From positions 1 to 64,000 of the forward strand of contig DATKYM010000100.1 in assembly GCA_035528495.1 (NCBI GenBank): DNA of 64,000 nucleotides. Direction: 5' to 3'. This document shows, piece after piece, positions 15,302-24,762 of this stretch. The position numbers were made by a program, and so were the translations under genes. The notes under the pieces were generated by a model. That model saw nothing but the letters and a program-made list of their open reading frames with translations, did no database searches and had not been told where the DNA came from. Every line of letters starts with the position of its first letter. Position 1 is the stretch's first letter. This DNA is from Nitrosomaritimum sp035528495 (GTDB lineage: Archaea; Thermoproteota; Nitrososphaeria; Nitrososphaerales; Nitrosopumilaceae).

Positions 15302-16117
15302 TTAACCGGCTTTTACTGCATTTTTTAAAGTTTCTCTAATTTGTGCCCCAGCTTTAATTGAAAGATCACTACATTTGATAATTTCATCCAAAGTAAATCC
15401 ATCATGGCCACCTTTTTGCAATGCGACAATATGTCCATCAGAATCAGTGGTAATTGTGACTCTGCAATCCATGCTAGCCCATTCATCACCATCAGGGTCT
15501 ACAATTATATGATTACCAATTTTTGCCATAGTGATAGATACAGGAATTGTGGTTGTTGGCAAATCTGATTCTCCACCTTCTACAAGTGTTGGACCATCAT
15601 CAGTCATTTCCCATTTTGGCATCGTTGAATTTAAAAGAGCAGCTGTTGCGGCATACGAACACGCATCAAAGAGATTCCCATCATAATCTACAACGACTAT
15701 ATCTGCAAAAACTCCTACCACAGATTTGTTTTTTTCAATTACTAACTGTGATATATCAACCATATGACTTTCTCTAATACCTCTATCGACTACTCTTGCT
15801 AATTCAATAACATCTGGGTTTGGAGGTCCAGTTTCAACACTTGGATGAGATAAAGGTAAAAGTTCTGCAGTGCAAATAAAAATTCCCTTGTCCCCCATAT
15901 CTGGAAAAGGTCTATCAGGTTGTATTTTTACACCACAGATAGTTTCAGTATCTCCTAGTTTTACTCTTGCTGAACCGTTGGCTTTGGGAATTGCATTTAC
16001 TTCTACGGTTAGTTTTCTTGGTTCGTCTAGTCCTCTACCATCTAATCTCTTTCCTTGATCAAGTAATTCCAAAATTTTTGATTTTTTCAAATCGTCGATA
16101 ACACTGTGTTGCGCCAT
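15302..16117 (-). CDS. rrp42: exosome complex subunit Rrp42, 271 aa
   Basis: An RNase PH-fold protein (LDGRGLDEPRKL, GSARVKLGDT, LSHPSVETGPP). It is the non-catalytic partner of Rrp41 in the hexameric ring that degrades and tails RNA from the 3' end. Length and motifs match Rrp42 rather than Rrp41. The rrp41 stop and rrp42 start are adjacent. Confidence 0.95.
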   Translation of the reverse strand: MAQHSVIDDLKKSKILELLDQGKRLDGRGLDEPRKLTVEVNAIPKANGSARVKLGDTETICGVKIQPDRPFPDMGDKGIFICTAELLPLSHPSVETGPPNPDVIELARVVDRGIRESHMVDISQLVIEKNKSVVGVFADIVVVDYDGNLFDACSYAATAALLNSTMPKWEMTDDGPTLVEGGESDLPTTTIPVSITMAKIGNHIIVDPDGDEWASMDCRVTITTDSDGHIVALQKGGHDGFTLDEIIKCSDLSIKAGAQIRETLKNAVKAG

Positions 16118-16855
16118 TTATTGATCTCCACGGTTTTGAAAATATTTTTCTTGCAGCGCCTTCTTTTGAAGTTCATAAACTATTTTGCATCCATCTATTC
16201 CAACTTTGACACATTTCTTAAATTCTTCAGGACTAAGAACGCCATCTAATTGTAAAAGAGTTATTTTATCCAGGTTTGGCATATATCCAACTGGCATGTC
16301 TGCTTGACCTGCTTGATCCTCTTCATTATTTACATCCAGAATAATAGTATCAGCAGCTTTTCCGGCAGCACAAGCTGCAACCATGTCCCTCATTGGAATC
16401 CCAGCATCAGCCAATGCCACAGATGCTGCAGCTAATGCTGCACATCTAGTTCCTCCGTCTGCTTGAAGAACTTCAATAAAAACATCTACGGCCGTTCTTG
16501 GAAATTTATCGAGTATTACAGCAGGTAACAATGCTTCTTTGATTACTTTGGATATTTCAATTTCTCTCCTTGAAGGAGCGGGGTTTTTTCTTTCACTAAC
16601 AGAGAATGGCTCCATGTGATATCGTACTCGCAAAATTCCAGTATCAGTATTAGACATGTGTTTAGGATGAACATCTCTTGGACCAAAAACTCCAACAAGG
16701 ATTTTGTTGTCCCCAAATTCGATATATGCTGATCCATCAGCATTTTTAAGGCCGCCAGCTTTAATCATTATTCGTCTAGGTTCATCAACTTTTCTTCCAT
16801 CACATCGAATTCCATTTTCATCTAACAATACTAGAGTACTTTCTCTTCCACCCAT
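16118..16855 (-). CDS. rrp41: exosome complex exonuclease subunit Rrp41, 245 aa
   Basis: An RNase PH-fold catalytic subunit: IRCDGRKVDEPR, YIEFGDNKILV, SVSERKNPAPSRREIEISK (RNA and phosphate contacts) and GGTRCAALAAASVAL, with a late acidic D-M-P-V-G-Y block at the active site. It performs phosphorolytic 3'-5' RNA degradation. Its start overlaps the rrp4 stop (TAATG). Confidence 0.96.
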   Translation of the reverse strand: MGGRESTLVLLDENGIRCDGRKVDEPRRIMIKAGGLKNADGSAYIEFGDNKILVGVFGPRDVHPKHMSNTDTGILRVRYHMEPFSVSERKNPAPSRREIEISKVIKEALLPAVILDKFPRTAVDVFIEVLQADGGTRCAALAAASVALADAGIPMRDMVAACAAGKAADTIILDVNNEEDQAGQADMPVGYMPNLDKITLLQLDGVLSPEEFKKCVKVGIDGCKIVYELQKKALQEKYFQNRGDQ

Positions 16856-17535
16856 TATGATTCACCTTTTGATTCTAACATTTCTTTCACTTGATCAGTC
16901 AAATTTGCAACATGTGCCTGCTCATTCACCATTTGTATTGCTTTTTTAGCCTTTAATAATCCCTCGTGACTTTCACAAGTTACCACCACCCAACCATTTT
17001 GTCCAATGGTTATCGTCGCTTCAGTCGCATTTTCAATAGTTTGAATCATAGAACCTTTTTTTCCTATTAATCTTGGGACTTTACTTGGGGAGATTTCAAC
17101 CAAGTCTCCAGAATCAATTTTTCCAAGATCTCTATCAGCAATGGTTATTAATGGATCACGGGTTCTATCAGAATTCGCAATTCGAGCTGCCACTAGATCG
17201 CCTGATTTTAACCTGGAAGTAAGTTCATCTGCATGAGCTGAAAAATCACGACCAAAAACATCCTGAGCGGGTAAAAATCCTACATAGCAAGAGTTGATAT
17301 CTAATTCCCACGATAATGAAGAATGAGAAATTACCTTTCCGATTACTAAATCATTAATTTGTGGAAGATATTTTCCAGTTAAAGAAATTACTTTTACAGA
17401 ATCATCATATATTTCAGAAATACCAATGGTAGTTGAAATTATCTTATTTCCTTCAAGAATTACATTTTGCTCCGGTCTATATGGACCAGTGGTTACTACA
17501 TCGCCTGGAATTACATATTTTCTTTTATTATCCAT
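16855..17535 (-). CDS. rrp4: exosome complex RNA-binding subunit Rrp4, 226 aa
   Basis: An N-terminal domain (KYVIPGD, about 5-55) is followed by an S1 domain (about 60-130; GKVISHSSLSWELDI, GDLVAARI) and a KH domain (about 140-200) with the G-K-K-G-S-M-I core. Rrp4 caps the exosome ring and threads RNA. It overlaps both neighbours by one base (TAATG). Confidence 0.95.
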   Translation of the reverse strand: MDNKRKYVIPGDVVTTGPYRPEQNVILEGNKIISTTIGISEIYDDSVKVISLTGKYLPQINDLVIGKVISHSSLSWELDINSCYVGFLPAQDVFGRDFSAHADELTSRLKSGDLVAARIANSDRTRDPLITIADRDLGKIDSGDLVEISPSKVPRLIGKKGSMIQTIENATEATITIGQNGWVVVTCESHEGLLKAKKAIQMVNEQAHVANLTDQVKEMLESKGES

Positions 17536-18221
17536 TACTTCATTACCTCAACTGAAGCAGAACCCTTGGTTATAGAACCTAGTCTATCAATCACGTTTGG
17601 CCTTGCTGCAGCGGGTATTTCAAGTATTGCTTTTAATGAACCATTATTTTGCCATTCTTCATTTTTCAAAGAACCTACTGATTTTAAAACTGCATAAGAT
17701 TGTGATGCAAACTGTGCAGGAATTATAATTTCAAGTGATACACTTTCAGATTTTAATGGAATGATTGAACGTAATTTCTCTACAATTTCTTTTACTTGCT
17801 CATCAACATTTTTTTGAGGTTCAACAGAAACTCTTGCATCCTTCATTGCTTGCTCTATTCTTAGAGGAGGATGAGGTAAATGAGTTCTAGGATCCACATA
17901 TGTTTTTGAAATATACTCTACAAGTTGCCTTCTCTTGTCTTCTACCATTTTTCGCCTTTGTTCGGTTGTAAGATTAAGATCTCCTTTTTGAAGAATTATG
18001 TGAGCAATTTCACTCGTATCTTTTGTTTTGAAGGCTTTGAGTAATTTCTCAGTTGATGGTTTAGTCCCTTTACTTGAATCAGTGTAGATATCATCAGAAA
18101 CTAACACAGATGAAAGGTCTTTTTTCTTTCCCAGTTTGTACTCCAGCGCAGGGTCAGGTTTTACCAATAACTCAAATTTTTCTCCTTCGTGGGAATACTT
18201 TACCACGGTAACATCGGTCAT
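17535..18221 (-). CDS. ribosome maturation protein SBDS/Sdo1, 228 aa
   Basis: The FYSH N-terminal domain (VKYSHEGEKFELLV, about 4-90), the central helical domain (about 95-160; RRQLVEYISKTYVDPRTHLP) and a C-terminal ferredoxin-like domain match SBDS. In archaea it heads the exosome operon, as here; it helps release the anti-association factor aIF6 from 50S subunits. A divergent promoter zone (18222-18310) separates it from rpoD. Confidence 0.95.
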   Translation of the reverse strand: MTDVTVVKYSHEGEKFELLVKPDPALEYKLGKKKDLSSVLVSDDIYTDSSKGTKPSTEKLLKAFKTKDTSEIAHIILQKGDLNLTTEQRRKMVEDKRRQLVEYISKTYVDPRTHLPHPPLRIEQAMKDARVSVEPQKNVDEQVKEIVEKLRSIIPLKSESVSLEIIIPAQFASQSYAVLKSVGSLKNEEWQNNGSLKAILEIPAAARPNVIDRLGSITKGSASVEVMK

Positions 18222-18310
18222 TTACGAAATTAAGTAAGTCGTGTAGGTATTTATCTATGCGTGAAACCAGCTAGATTTTTATTTGGATTTCGAAAATTTA
18301 CTATTAAGAT

Positions 18311-18952
18311 TTGTCTTCTCTAGAGGTTATTTCAAAAGATGAGAGTAAAATGTCAGTCAAGCTAAAAGACATCCCGCTACAATATTCAAATGCTCTAAGA
18401 CGATTATGTCTTAACGGAGTCCCTATTTTTGCTATAGATACAGTCGATATTATAGAGAATTCATCAGTTCTTCCTGATGAAGGTCTAGCTCACAGATTAG
18501 GTTTGATTCCAATAAAGACCGACTTGACACGATTTAATGAACCCTCAAAATGTGATTGTCAAAGTGAAACTGGATGTTCAAATTGTAAAGTAATGTTAGT
18601 TTTAGATTCAGGAGACACAGAAGTCACCAAAACTATCTTATCTGAGGAATTAACATCAGAGGATGATTCCATTAAACCAGTATCTGATAAAATTCCTATT
18701 GTCCAGCTAGCGCCAGGACAACGAGTGAAAGTTGAATGCTATGCCAGACTTGGACGTGGACGAGAACATGCTAAATGGAACGCTTCTAATATTGCAACAC
18801 TTGTTGACACCGACAAAGAAAATGAGAAAATTCTTACAGTAGAATCTACGGGTGCCTTAAAACCTGAAGATATTATTCTTGCAGGAGTAGAAGAACTTCG
18901 AAATGGGGTAGTGGATTTCAAAGACATGATCGAGCAATTAAAAGTAGAATAA
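18311..18952 (+). CDS. rpoD: DNA-directed RNA polymerase subunit D, 213 aa
   Basis: An alpha-like fold with the dimerisation motif L-K-D-I-P-L-Q-Y-S-N-A-L-R-R-L (about 16-30) and L-A-H-R-L-G-L-I-P. The inserted domain contains four cysteines (KCDCQSETGCSNCK), a ferredoxin-like metal site, as in several archaeal D subunits. The start is TTG. It opens the plus-strand set rpoD-L18e-L13-S9, the usual archaeal order. Confidence 0.94.
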   Translation: MSSLEVISKDESKMSVKLKDIPLQYSNALRRLCLNGVPIFAIDTVDIIENSSVLPDEGLAHRLGLIPIKTDLTRFNEPSKCDCQSETGCSNCKVMLVLDSGDTEVTKTILSEELTSEDDSIKPVSDKIPIVQLAPGQRVKVECYARLGRGREHAKWNASNIATLVDTDKENEKILTVESTGALKPEDIILAGVEELRNGVVDFKDMIEQLKVE

Positions 18953-18997
18953 ATCAAGCATACACATTATATTTGGGTCTAAAAACGAATTATTCAC

Positions 18998-19345
18998 ATG
19001 ACTAGTAGAGTAGTAATACAAATGGCAAAGGATCTAAAGAAGGCATCTTCGAAAAATAATGCTCCAATTTGGGGGAAACTAGCCGAATATGCATTAAAAC
19101 CATCTATAGCTAGAAGGAAAATTAACTTGTACAAGATTGGTCAGCTAACCAAAGATAATGATACCATAGTTTTTCCCGGAAAAATTCTTGGGACAGGTAG
19201 CCTACCACATAAAATTACGATATCTTCGTTTTCTATTTCAGAATCTGCTGCCACAAAAATTACAGAAAGCGGTGGAAATTTAATCTCATTTTCAGACTTA
19301 ATTGCGAAAAACCCCACAGGAAAAGGAGTCGTTTTCCTTGGCTAG
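18998..19345 (+). CDS. rpl18e: 50S ribosomal protein L18e, 115 aa
   Basis: It matches eL18 (LAEYALKPSIARRKINLYKI; KILGTGSLPHKITI). A TATA-like ATTATATTT at about 18966-18974 lies about 27 nt ahead of the ATG. It overlaps the next gene by 8 nt. Confidence 0.95.
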   Translation: MTSRVVIQMAKDLKKASSKNNAPIWGKLAEYALKPSIARRKINLYKIGQLTKDNDTIVFPGKILGTGSLPHKITISSFSISESAATKITESGGNLISFSDLIAKNPTGKGVVFLG

Positions 19346-19799
19346 TCAAGAAGATACAGTTTCAATTGACAGACCAATTGTAGTAGATGCCACTGATCAC
19401 ATTGCAGGTAGATTATCATCTAATGTTGCAAAATTGCTTCTAAAAGGAAATAGAGTATCAATAGTAAACTGTGACAAGATAATGATTAGTGGAACAAGAA
19501 GTAACATTGTTGAAGAATATCAAGAGTTTTTAAAAATTAACAGTATCATCCATTGGAAACATGGACCAAAACATCCAAGGAGACCTGACACCATAATGAA
19601 AAGGATGATTAGAGGAATGTTGCCAAGAGAAAAATCATCTGGGATCGCAGCTCACAAAAGACTTCGTACATTTATTGGAAGTCCAAAGGAAGTAAAATCA
19701 TTTAAAAAAATTAGATTTGAAAAAGCAATGATAAAAAAACCATCATCAAATTATACAACCATGGCAGATCTTAGCAGGACAATAGGGTGGACTGAATGA
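19338..19799 (+). CDS. rpl13: 50S ribosomal protein L13, 153 aa
   Basis: It matches uL13 (VVDATDHIAGRLSSNVAKLL; KRMIRGMLPREK). I choose the TTG at 19338 (MASQEDTV), which overlaps the L18e stop; the ATG-like codon at 19302 would add 12 residues foreign to the family. It ends in ATGA shared with rps9. Confidence 0.94.
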   Translation: MASQEDTVSIDRPIVVDATDHIAGRLSSNVAKLLLKGNRVSIVNCDKIMISGTRSNIVEEYQEFLKINSIIHWKHGPKHPRRPDTIMKRMIRGMLPREKSSGIAAHKRLRTFIGSPKEVKSFKKIRFEKAMIKKPSSNYTTMADLSRTIGWTE

Positions 19800-20245
19800 C
19801 TGTACCAAAAACAGAAATCTATTTCGCAACAAGAAAAACTGCTAGCGCTCATGTATACATTACCAAAGGCAATGGTAAAGTAAGAATTAATAACGTTCCA
19901 GTAGAGATGCTACCTCAAGAAACAGCACGAGAAGTTATTCTTGCTCCACTTGAAATTAGCGGAGACCTGCGAGATAAAATTGATATTTCAATTAGAGTTA
20001 GAGGCGGAGGCATTATGGGTCAGGCAAATGCGATATCTGTAGGAATCGCAAGAGCTTTAATTGGATGGACAAAATCCAAAAAAGAACCAAAGGATCATCC
20101 CTTTCCCAAGTCAACACGAGAAGACCTCAGACAAAGAATCGTAGATTTTGACAAATATTTGATTAGTGGTGACGCTAGACGAAAGGAGCCAAAGAAATTT
20201 GGAGGTCCTGGCGCAAGAAGAAGAAAACAAAAATCATATCGTTAG
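19796..20245 (+). CDS. rps9: 30S ribosomal protein S9, 149 aa
   Basis: It matches uS9: RKTASAHVYITKGNG, VRGGGIMGQANAISVGIARAL, and the C-terminal R-R-R-K-Q-K-S-Y-R tail that reaches the ribosomal P site. The start ATG overlaps the L13 stop (ATGA). RpoN and RpoK, which often follow in archaea, are not next; a nucleotidyltransferase follows after 3 nt. Confidence 0.95.
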   Translation: MTVPKTEIYFATRKTASAHVYITKGNGKVRINNVPVEMLPQETAREVILAPLEISGDLRDKIDISIRVRGGGIMGQANAISVGIARALIGWTKSKKEPKDHPFPKSTREDLRQRIVDFDKYLISGDARRKEPKKFGGPGARRRKQKSYR

Positions 20246-20248
20246 ACT

Positions 20249-20977
20249 GTGAAAGCAATAATTTTAGCTGGTGGAAAAGGAACGAGAGGGAAACCCTATA
20301 CAGAGTATTTTCCAAAGGCCATGACTCCAATTAATGAAAAGCCTTTGATTGAGTACATTGTAAGGTATCTAAACTCATTTAGCTTCATTAAAGAAATAAT
20401 TATAATTTCAGATTTTAAAGGATTGGGAGGTCAGATAAAAAATTATTTTCAGAATTCAACATTTAATAAAAAAATTTCTTTTGTTCAAGATTCTCAAAGT
20501 GGAACTGGTGGAGATCTTTTACATGCCGGAAGAAAATTAGACAAGGAATCAGAATTCATTTTATGGTTTGTAGATAATTTGTGTGCAGTAGATCTCAAAA
20601 AAATGTATAAAGATTTCATAAAAACAAAAAGTAGTGCAAGTATCGCAACTAGAGCAAAAAGAAAAGAAGAGACAGGATTTGCTGTTGTAGAAAATGGTAT
20701 AATAAAACAGTTCAAAGAAAAACCCATTATGAAATTACCAATGTCAGAATGTTTGGGAATTTACATTTTGGGACAAGATGTTATTAAAAAAATAAAGGTA
20801 AAATCCAAACAAAAAGAGATCAATTTATCATTTGATATTTTACAAGAATTATCAAAAAATGGAAAAATTAACGCATATGATATTGGGGATAATCAATGGA
20901 TTGATGTACAATCTCCAATGGCAATAGAGAGAAACCAACAAGAAGTGAACAATATCATAAAACAGATGGGACTTTAG
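20249..20977 (+). CDS. sugar-phosphate nucleotidyltransferase, 242 aa
   Basis: The N-terminal signature AIILAGGKGTRGKPYTEYFP with K-A-M-T-P-I and the Q-x-G-T-G-G-D-L motif place it with glucose-1-phosphate/mannose-1-phosphate nucleotidyltransferases. It lacks the C-terminal left-handed beta-helix, so only the catalytic domain is present. It would make an NDP-sugar for glycan or N-glycan synthesis. The start is GTG, three nt after rps9, so it is probably co-transcribed with ribosomal genes. The end overlaps the convergent leuD by 23 nt. Substrate cannot be read from sequence. Confidence 0.85.
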   Translation: MKAIILAGGKGTRGKPYTEYFPKAMTPINEKPLIEYIVRYLNSFSFIKEIIIISDFKGLGGQIKNYFQNSTFNKKISFVQDSQSGTGGDLLHAGRKLDKESEFILWFVDNLCAVDLKKMYKDFIKTKSSASIATRAKRKEETGFAVVENGIIKQFKEKPIMKLPMSECLGIYILGQDVIKKIKVKSKQKEINLSFDILQELSKNGKINAYDIGDNQWIDVQSPMAIERNQQEVNNIIKQMGL

Positions 20978-21539
20978 AGTTCTTTTCGAATTCAGAGATT
21001 TTATCTTCAAATTGTAAAGTTTGAGAAATATCATCCAATCCTTCTAAAAGAATTTTCTTTTTATGAGAATCAATTTCGAACGATATTTGTCCTAAACTTG
21101 TTTTTAAAACCTGGTTTTCTAAATCCACTTCTACTTCCCCTAATTCTTGTTTTAATTGTTCAACCATTTTTTCCTCTAGCACTATTGGTAAAATTCCGTT
21201 TTTGAAACAATTACTATAAAAAATATCTGCAAAGGATGGAGCGATTATAACTAAAAATCCAAAATCCTTTAGGGCCCACACTGCATGCTCTCTGCTCGAA
21301 CCGCACCCAAAATTATCTCCAGTTACAAGAATCTCTGAGTTTTGATATTTTTTGTCATTTAAGATAAAATCGGGTTTTTGGTTTTCATGTTCATCATATC
21401 TCCAATTAAAAAACAAGTATTTCCCAAAGCCAGATTTTTGGACCAATTTTAGAAATTGTTTTGGAACAATTTGATCCGTATCTACATTTACTTTATCTAG
21501 TGGAGTGACAATGGTTTTGATTTTTTTAAATTTCTCCAT
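20955..21539 (-). CDS. leuD: 3-isopropylmalate dehydratase small subunit, bacterial type, 194 aa
   Basis: A swivelling-domain protein with VNVDTDQIVPKQFL and NFGCGSSREHAVWAL, the substrate-binding and Arg-containing motifs of LeuD. The 194-aa length and C-terminal extension fit the bacterial LeuD form. It pairs with the LeuC directly upstream (1-nt gap). Reaction: isomerisation of 2-isopropylmalate to 3-isopropylmalate in leucine synthesis. Confidence 0.92.
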   Translation of the reverse strand: MEKFKKIKTIVTPLDKVNVDTDQIVPKQFLKLVQKSGFGKYLFFNWRYDEHENQKPDFILNDKKYQNSEILVTGDNFGCGSSREHAVWALKDFGFLVIIAPSFADIFYSNCFKNGILPIVLEEKMVEQLKQELGEVEVDLENQVLKTSLGQISFEIDSHKKKILLEGLDDISQTLQFEDKISEFEKNSKVPSVL

Positions 21540-21540
21540 A

Positions 21541-22956
21541 CTAATTCAAATCCAACTTCCTGACATCAACAAAATGGCCTTCGAGGGCTGCAGCAGCTGC
21601 CATAACTGGACTTACCAAATGAGTTCTACCACCTGTGCCTTGTCTTCCTTCAAAATTTCGATTCGAAGTACTCGCACATCTTTCACCGGGTAATAAAATA
21701 TCAGGATTCATTCCCAAGCACATACTACATCCAGCTTCTCTCCATTCAAAATTAGCATTAGTGAAAATTTTGTCAATGCCCATTTCTTCTGCTAGTTTTT
21801 TTACCATTTGAGATCCTGGTACCACCATTGCGCTAACATTTTCAGATATCTTTTGTCCTTTGATTACTTTAGAGGCCTCGATTAAATCCTCCAGTCGAGC
21901 ATTAGTACATGATCCAATAAACACTCTATCAATTTTAATTTCAGTTATTGGAGTCCCTGATTTTAGATCCATGTATTCAAGAGCTTTCTCAACTGCCTTT
22001 TCTTGATTTAGATCACCTTTTGAATAAGCCTCAGGCGTAGGAATAGATTCAGTGATATCGCAAGTCATCCCAGGATTTGTCCCCCAACTTACCTGAGGAG
22101 CGATGTTATCAATATGAAGAGTAAAGGTTTTGTCAAATTTTGCATCCGAATCTGTTTTGAGATTTTCTCTCCAATACTGTACCAGGGACTCGTAGTTTTT
22201 TGGAGTGTATTTTCTATTTCGTAGGTAATCAAATGTTTTCTCGTCTGGAGCAACAAGTCCGGCTCTTGCACCTCCCTCAATTGACATATTACATACCGTC
22301 ATTCTCTCCTCCATGGAAAGGTCAATTATTCCCTCACCAGTATATTCTACGACCGTACCCGTTCCTCCAGCAGTACCAATATTTTTGATAATGGATAAAA
22401 TGATATCCTTGGCAGTTACTGCGTGGGGATTTTTCCTTTTTCCCTCAACTCTAATTTCAAACGATTTTGGTTTTTCTAACCAGATGCTTTGTGATGCTAA
22501 AACATGTTCTACATCACTTGTACCGATCCCAAATGCTAATGCTCCAAATGCTCCATGAGTTGATGTATGGCTATCACCACAAACAATTGTAGTTCCAGGT
22601 AAAGTTATTCCTAATTGAGGTCCAATAACATGTACAATTCCCTGATTGGGGCTGTTTATATCAAATAATTGAATTCCAAAATCTTTACAATTTTTTTCCA
22701 AGGTTTGTATTTGAATTGCAGAGGTTTGGTCCAATATCGGTAAACTCCTATCGTTTGTAGGAACATTGTGATCCATTGTGGCAATAGTCAAGTCAGGTCT
22801 TCTGACAGTTCTGTTATTCATTCGTAACCCATCAAAAGCTTGTGGGGAAGTTACTTCATGAACAAGGTGTCTGTCCACATATATCAAAGACGGATGATTT
22901 TGTTGTTCTACAACGACATGTGAATCCCAAATTTTTTCAAAAAGTGTTTTACCCAT
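21541..22956 (-). CDS. leuC: 3-isopropylmalate dehydratase large subunit, bacterial type, 471 aa
   Basis: An aconitase-superfamily 4Fe-4S protein with VCGDSHTSTHGAFGALAFGI, IGSCTNARLEDLIEA and EAGCSMCLGMNPD, which supply the three cluster cysteines. The opening TLFEKIWDSHVV and the 471-aa length are those of bacterial LeuC. It is separated by only 7 nt from the archaeal-type small subunit upstream, so all four genes 20955-24717 form one minus-strand operon. Confidence 0.94.
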   Translation of the reverse strand: MGKTLFEKIWDSHVVVEQQNHPSLIYVDRHLVHEVTSPQAFDGLRMNNRTVRRPDLTIATMDHNVPTNDRSLPILDQTSAIQIQTLEKNCKDFGIQLFDINSPNQGIVHVIGPQLGITLPGTTIVCGDSHTSTHGAFGALAFGIGTSDVEHVLASQSIWLEKPKSFEIRVEGKRKNPHAVTAKDIILSIIKNIGTAGGTGTVVEYTGEGIIDLSMEERMTVCNMSIEGGARAGLVAPDEKTFDYLRNRKYTPKNYESLVQYWRENLKTDSDAKFDKTFTLHIDNIAPQVSWGTNPGMTCDITESIPTPEAYSKGDLNQEKAVEKALEYMDLKSGTPITEIKIDRVFIGSCTNARLEDLIEASKVIKGQKISENVSAMVVPGSQMVKKLAEEMGIDKIFTNANFEWREAGCSMCLGMNPDILLPGERCASTSNRNFEGRQGTGGRTHLVSPVMAAAAALEGHFVDVRKLDLN

Positions 22957-22963
22957 TTTGATC

Positions 22964-23449
22964 CTAATCTGGTTTGTATTTGAAGAGACCGCCAGCTTCT
23001 ATTATTTTTCCGATAATCTCCGAAAAGGGCTTCATTTGGTAGGATTGATTTTTTGTGATATTTTTGATTTGATTTGAGCTAATATCAATATCAATTTCAT
23101 CGCCTTCAGAGATATTTTTGTATGCAATTTCATCAATTTCTATAGGCAACAAAAAAGCACCATCTACAGCATTTCTATAAAAAATCCTTGCAAAAGAAAG
23201 AGCAAGAATTGCCTTTATTCCTGAATGCGCAAGAGCAATTGGAGCATGTTCTCTAGAAGAGCCACATCCAAAATTTTTACCAGACAAGATAAAATCACCT
23301 TCTTTTACCTTAGAATGAAAAGCAGGATCTAATCCCTCCATAGCATGAGATGCCAATTCAGCATAATCATGAATTTTAAGATATTGTCCAGGAATTATGA
23401 CATCAGTATCGATGTTATCCCTTTCATATTTTATTACATTTCCTTTCAA
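22964..23449 (-). CDS. archaeal-type isopropylmalate/methylmalate (or homoaconitate) isomerase small subunit, 161 aa
   Basis: A short LeuD2/HacB-like subunit: YERDNIDTDVIIPGQYLKI, NFGCGSSREHAPIAL, and the end GGLFKYK. Its Y-L-K loop occupies the position of the Y-L-R-T/YLVY substrate-specificity loop in archaeal homologues. It overlaps its large subunit partner by 4 nt. It could act on isopropylmalate, citramalate or homocitrate; sequence alone does not settle it. Confidence 0.88.
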   Translation of the reverse strand: MKGNVIKYERDNIDTDVIIPGQYLKIHDYAELASHAMEGLDPAFHSKVKEGDFILSGKNFGCGSSREHAPIALAHSGIKAILALSFARIFYRNAVDGAFLLPIEIDEIAYKNISEGDEIDIDISSNQIKNITKNQSYQMKPFSEIIGKIIEAGGLFKYKPD

Positions 23450-24717
23450 TCTAAATCCCTCGGATCAGTAATTTTTCCCGTTACAGCAGATGCAGCTGCA
23501 ACAAGTGGCGATGCAAGATAAGTTTGAGATTCCACATGGCCCATTCTTCCAGGAAAGTTTCTATTGGTTGTACTGATGCAAATTTCATCTTTTGCTAAAA
23601 CTCCCATATGAGCTCCACAACAAGCTCCGCAAGTAGGTGGGCCAACTGTAGCTCCTGCATCTAAGAATATTTTCAATAAACCATTTTCCATGGCACGTTT
23701 GTAAATAGAAATAGCGGCAGGTAAAACTTCAGTTCTGATTTTTACTTTTCTGCCTTTGAGGATTTTTGCAGCTGCTTCGAGATCTTCATATTTTGCACCA
23801 GTGCAAGAACCAATGTATGATTTATCCAAATCGACATTTGGAGCTTCTCTTACAATAACGGTATTTTCTGGTGAAAAAGGTTTTGCAACGATTGGTTCCA
23901 TTTCTGAACTTTCATATTCGAATACTTCTGAGTATTCTGCATCGGGATCTCCCTTCACTAAAGCAATGTTAGTAACCCCCCTAGTTGTAAGATAGTTTAC
24001 TATTTTTTGGTCTGGCTCTACAATTCCATTTTTTGCTCCTGCTTCTGTTGTCATGTTACAAAGCGTTAGCCTACCTTCAACAGACATTTCATCAATTCCA
24101 CTTCCACCAAATTGCATGGTTCTATAGGCACCTCCATCCGTCCCAATATCTCCAATTATTTTTAAGATTAGGTCTTTTGCCATTACATGATCTGGTAGTT
24201 TACCGTTTAGCTTAAAGTATAAAGTTTCAGGAACTTTGAACCAAATCTTTCCATTCAATAAAACATATGCAATATCAGTATGACCCAAACCACAAGCAAA
24301 TGCTCCTAAAGCCCCAGTAGTGTTTGTATGTGAATCACCTCCAACATACACTTCTCCAGGTAAAACCAAAGCCTCCTCATGAGATAGAGTGTGGCAAATA
24401 CCATATTGTCCCATCCCATATTTGAAGTGTTTTTTAATTCCATAGTTTTTTGTAAAATTTTGTAATTTCACAATATTTTCAGCTGAAATTTTGTCAGCTG
24501 ATGGGACAAAATGATCTTCAGCTACCCAAACCTTTGAGGGATCCCATAATTTGTCAACATTTACGCCTTGCTTTTTTAATTTATCAAATACCTTAATTAC
24601 ACCAGGTCCTGAAACGTCATGGACCATCACCTTATCGATATCAGCAAAGATAATATCATCAGGAGATACATTTTCTCTACCTGAGGCACGAGCAAGAATT
24701 TTCTCCACGATATTCAT
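23446..24717 (-). CDS. archaeal-type isopropylmalate/methylmalate (or homoaconitate) isomerase large subunit, 423 aa
   Basis: It belongs to the archaeal LeuC/HacA group (starting MNIVEKILARASG, VSPDDIIFADIDKVMVHD). Cluster cysteines are in IGSCTGAKYEDLEAAAK and PTCGACCGAHMGVL. It is 48 residues shorter than the neighbouring bacterial-type LeuC and only distantly like it, so the two are not recent duplicates. First gene of the four-gene operon; likely roles are citramalate isomerisation for isoleucine synthesis or leucine synthesis. Confidence 0.9.
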   Translation of the reverse strand: MNIVEKILARASGRENVSPDDIIFADIDKVMVHDVSGPGVIKVFDKLKKQGVNVDKLWDPSKVWVAEDHFVPSADKISAENIVKLQNFTKNYGIKKHFKYGMGQYGICHTLSHEEALVLPGEVYVGGDSHTNTTGALGAFACGLGHTDIAYVLLNGKIWFKVPETLYFKLNGKLPDHVMAKDLILKIIGDIGTDGGAYRTMQFGGSGIDEMSVEGRLTLCNMTTEAGAKNGIVEPDQKIVNYLTTRGVTNIALVKGDPDAEYSEVFEYESSEMEPIVAKPFSPENTVIVREAPNVDLDKSYIGSCTGAKYEDLEAAAKILKGRKVKIRTEVLPAAISIYKRAMENGLLKIFLDAGATVGPPTCGACCGAHMGVLAKDEICISTTNRNFPGRMGHVESQTYLASPLVAAASAVTGKITDPRDLD

Positions 24718-24762
24718 AATCGAAAAAGCTTCCTTTACAGATTAAAAGCTTTACAGGTAGAT

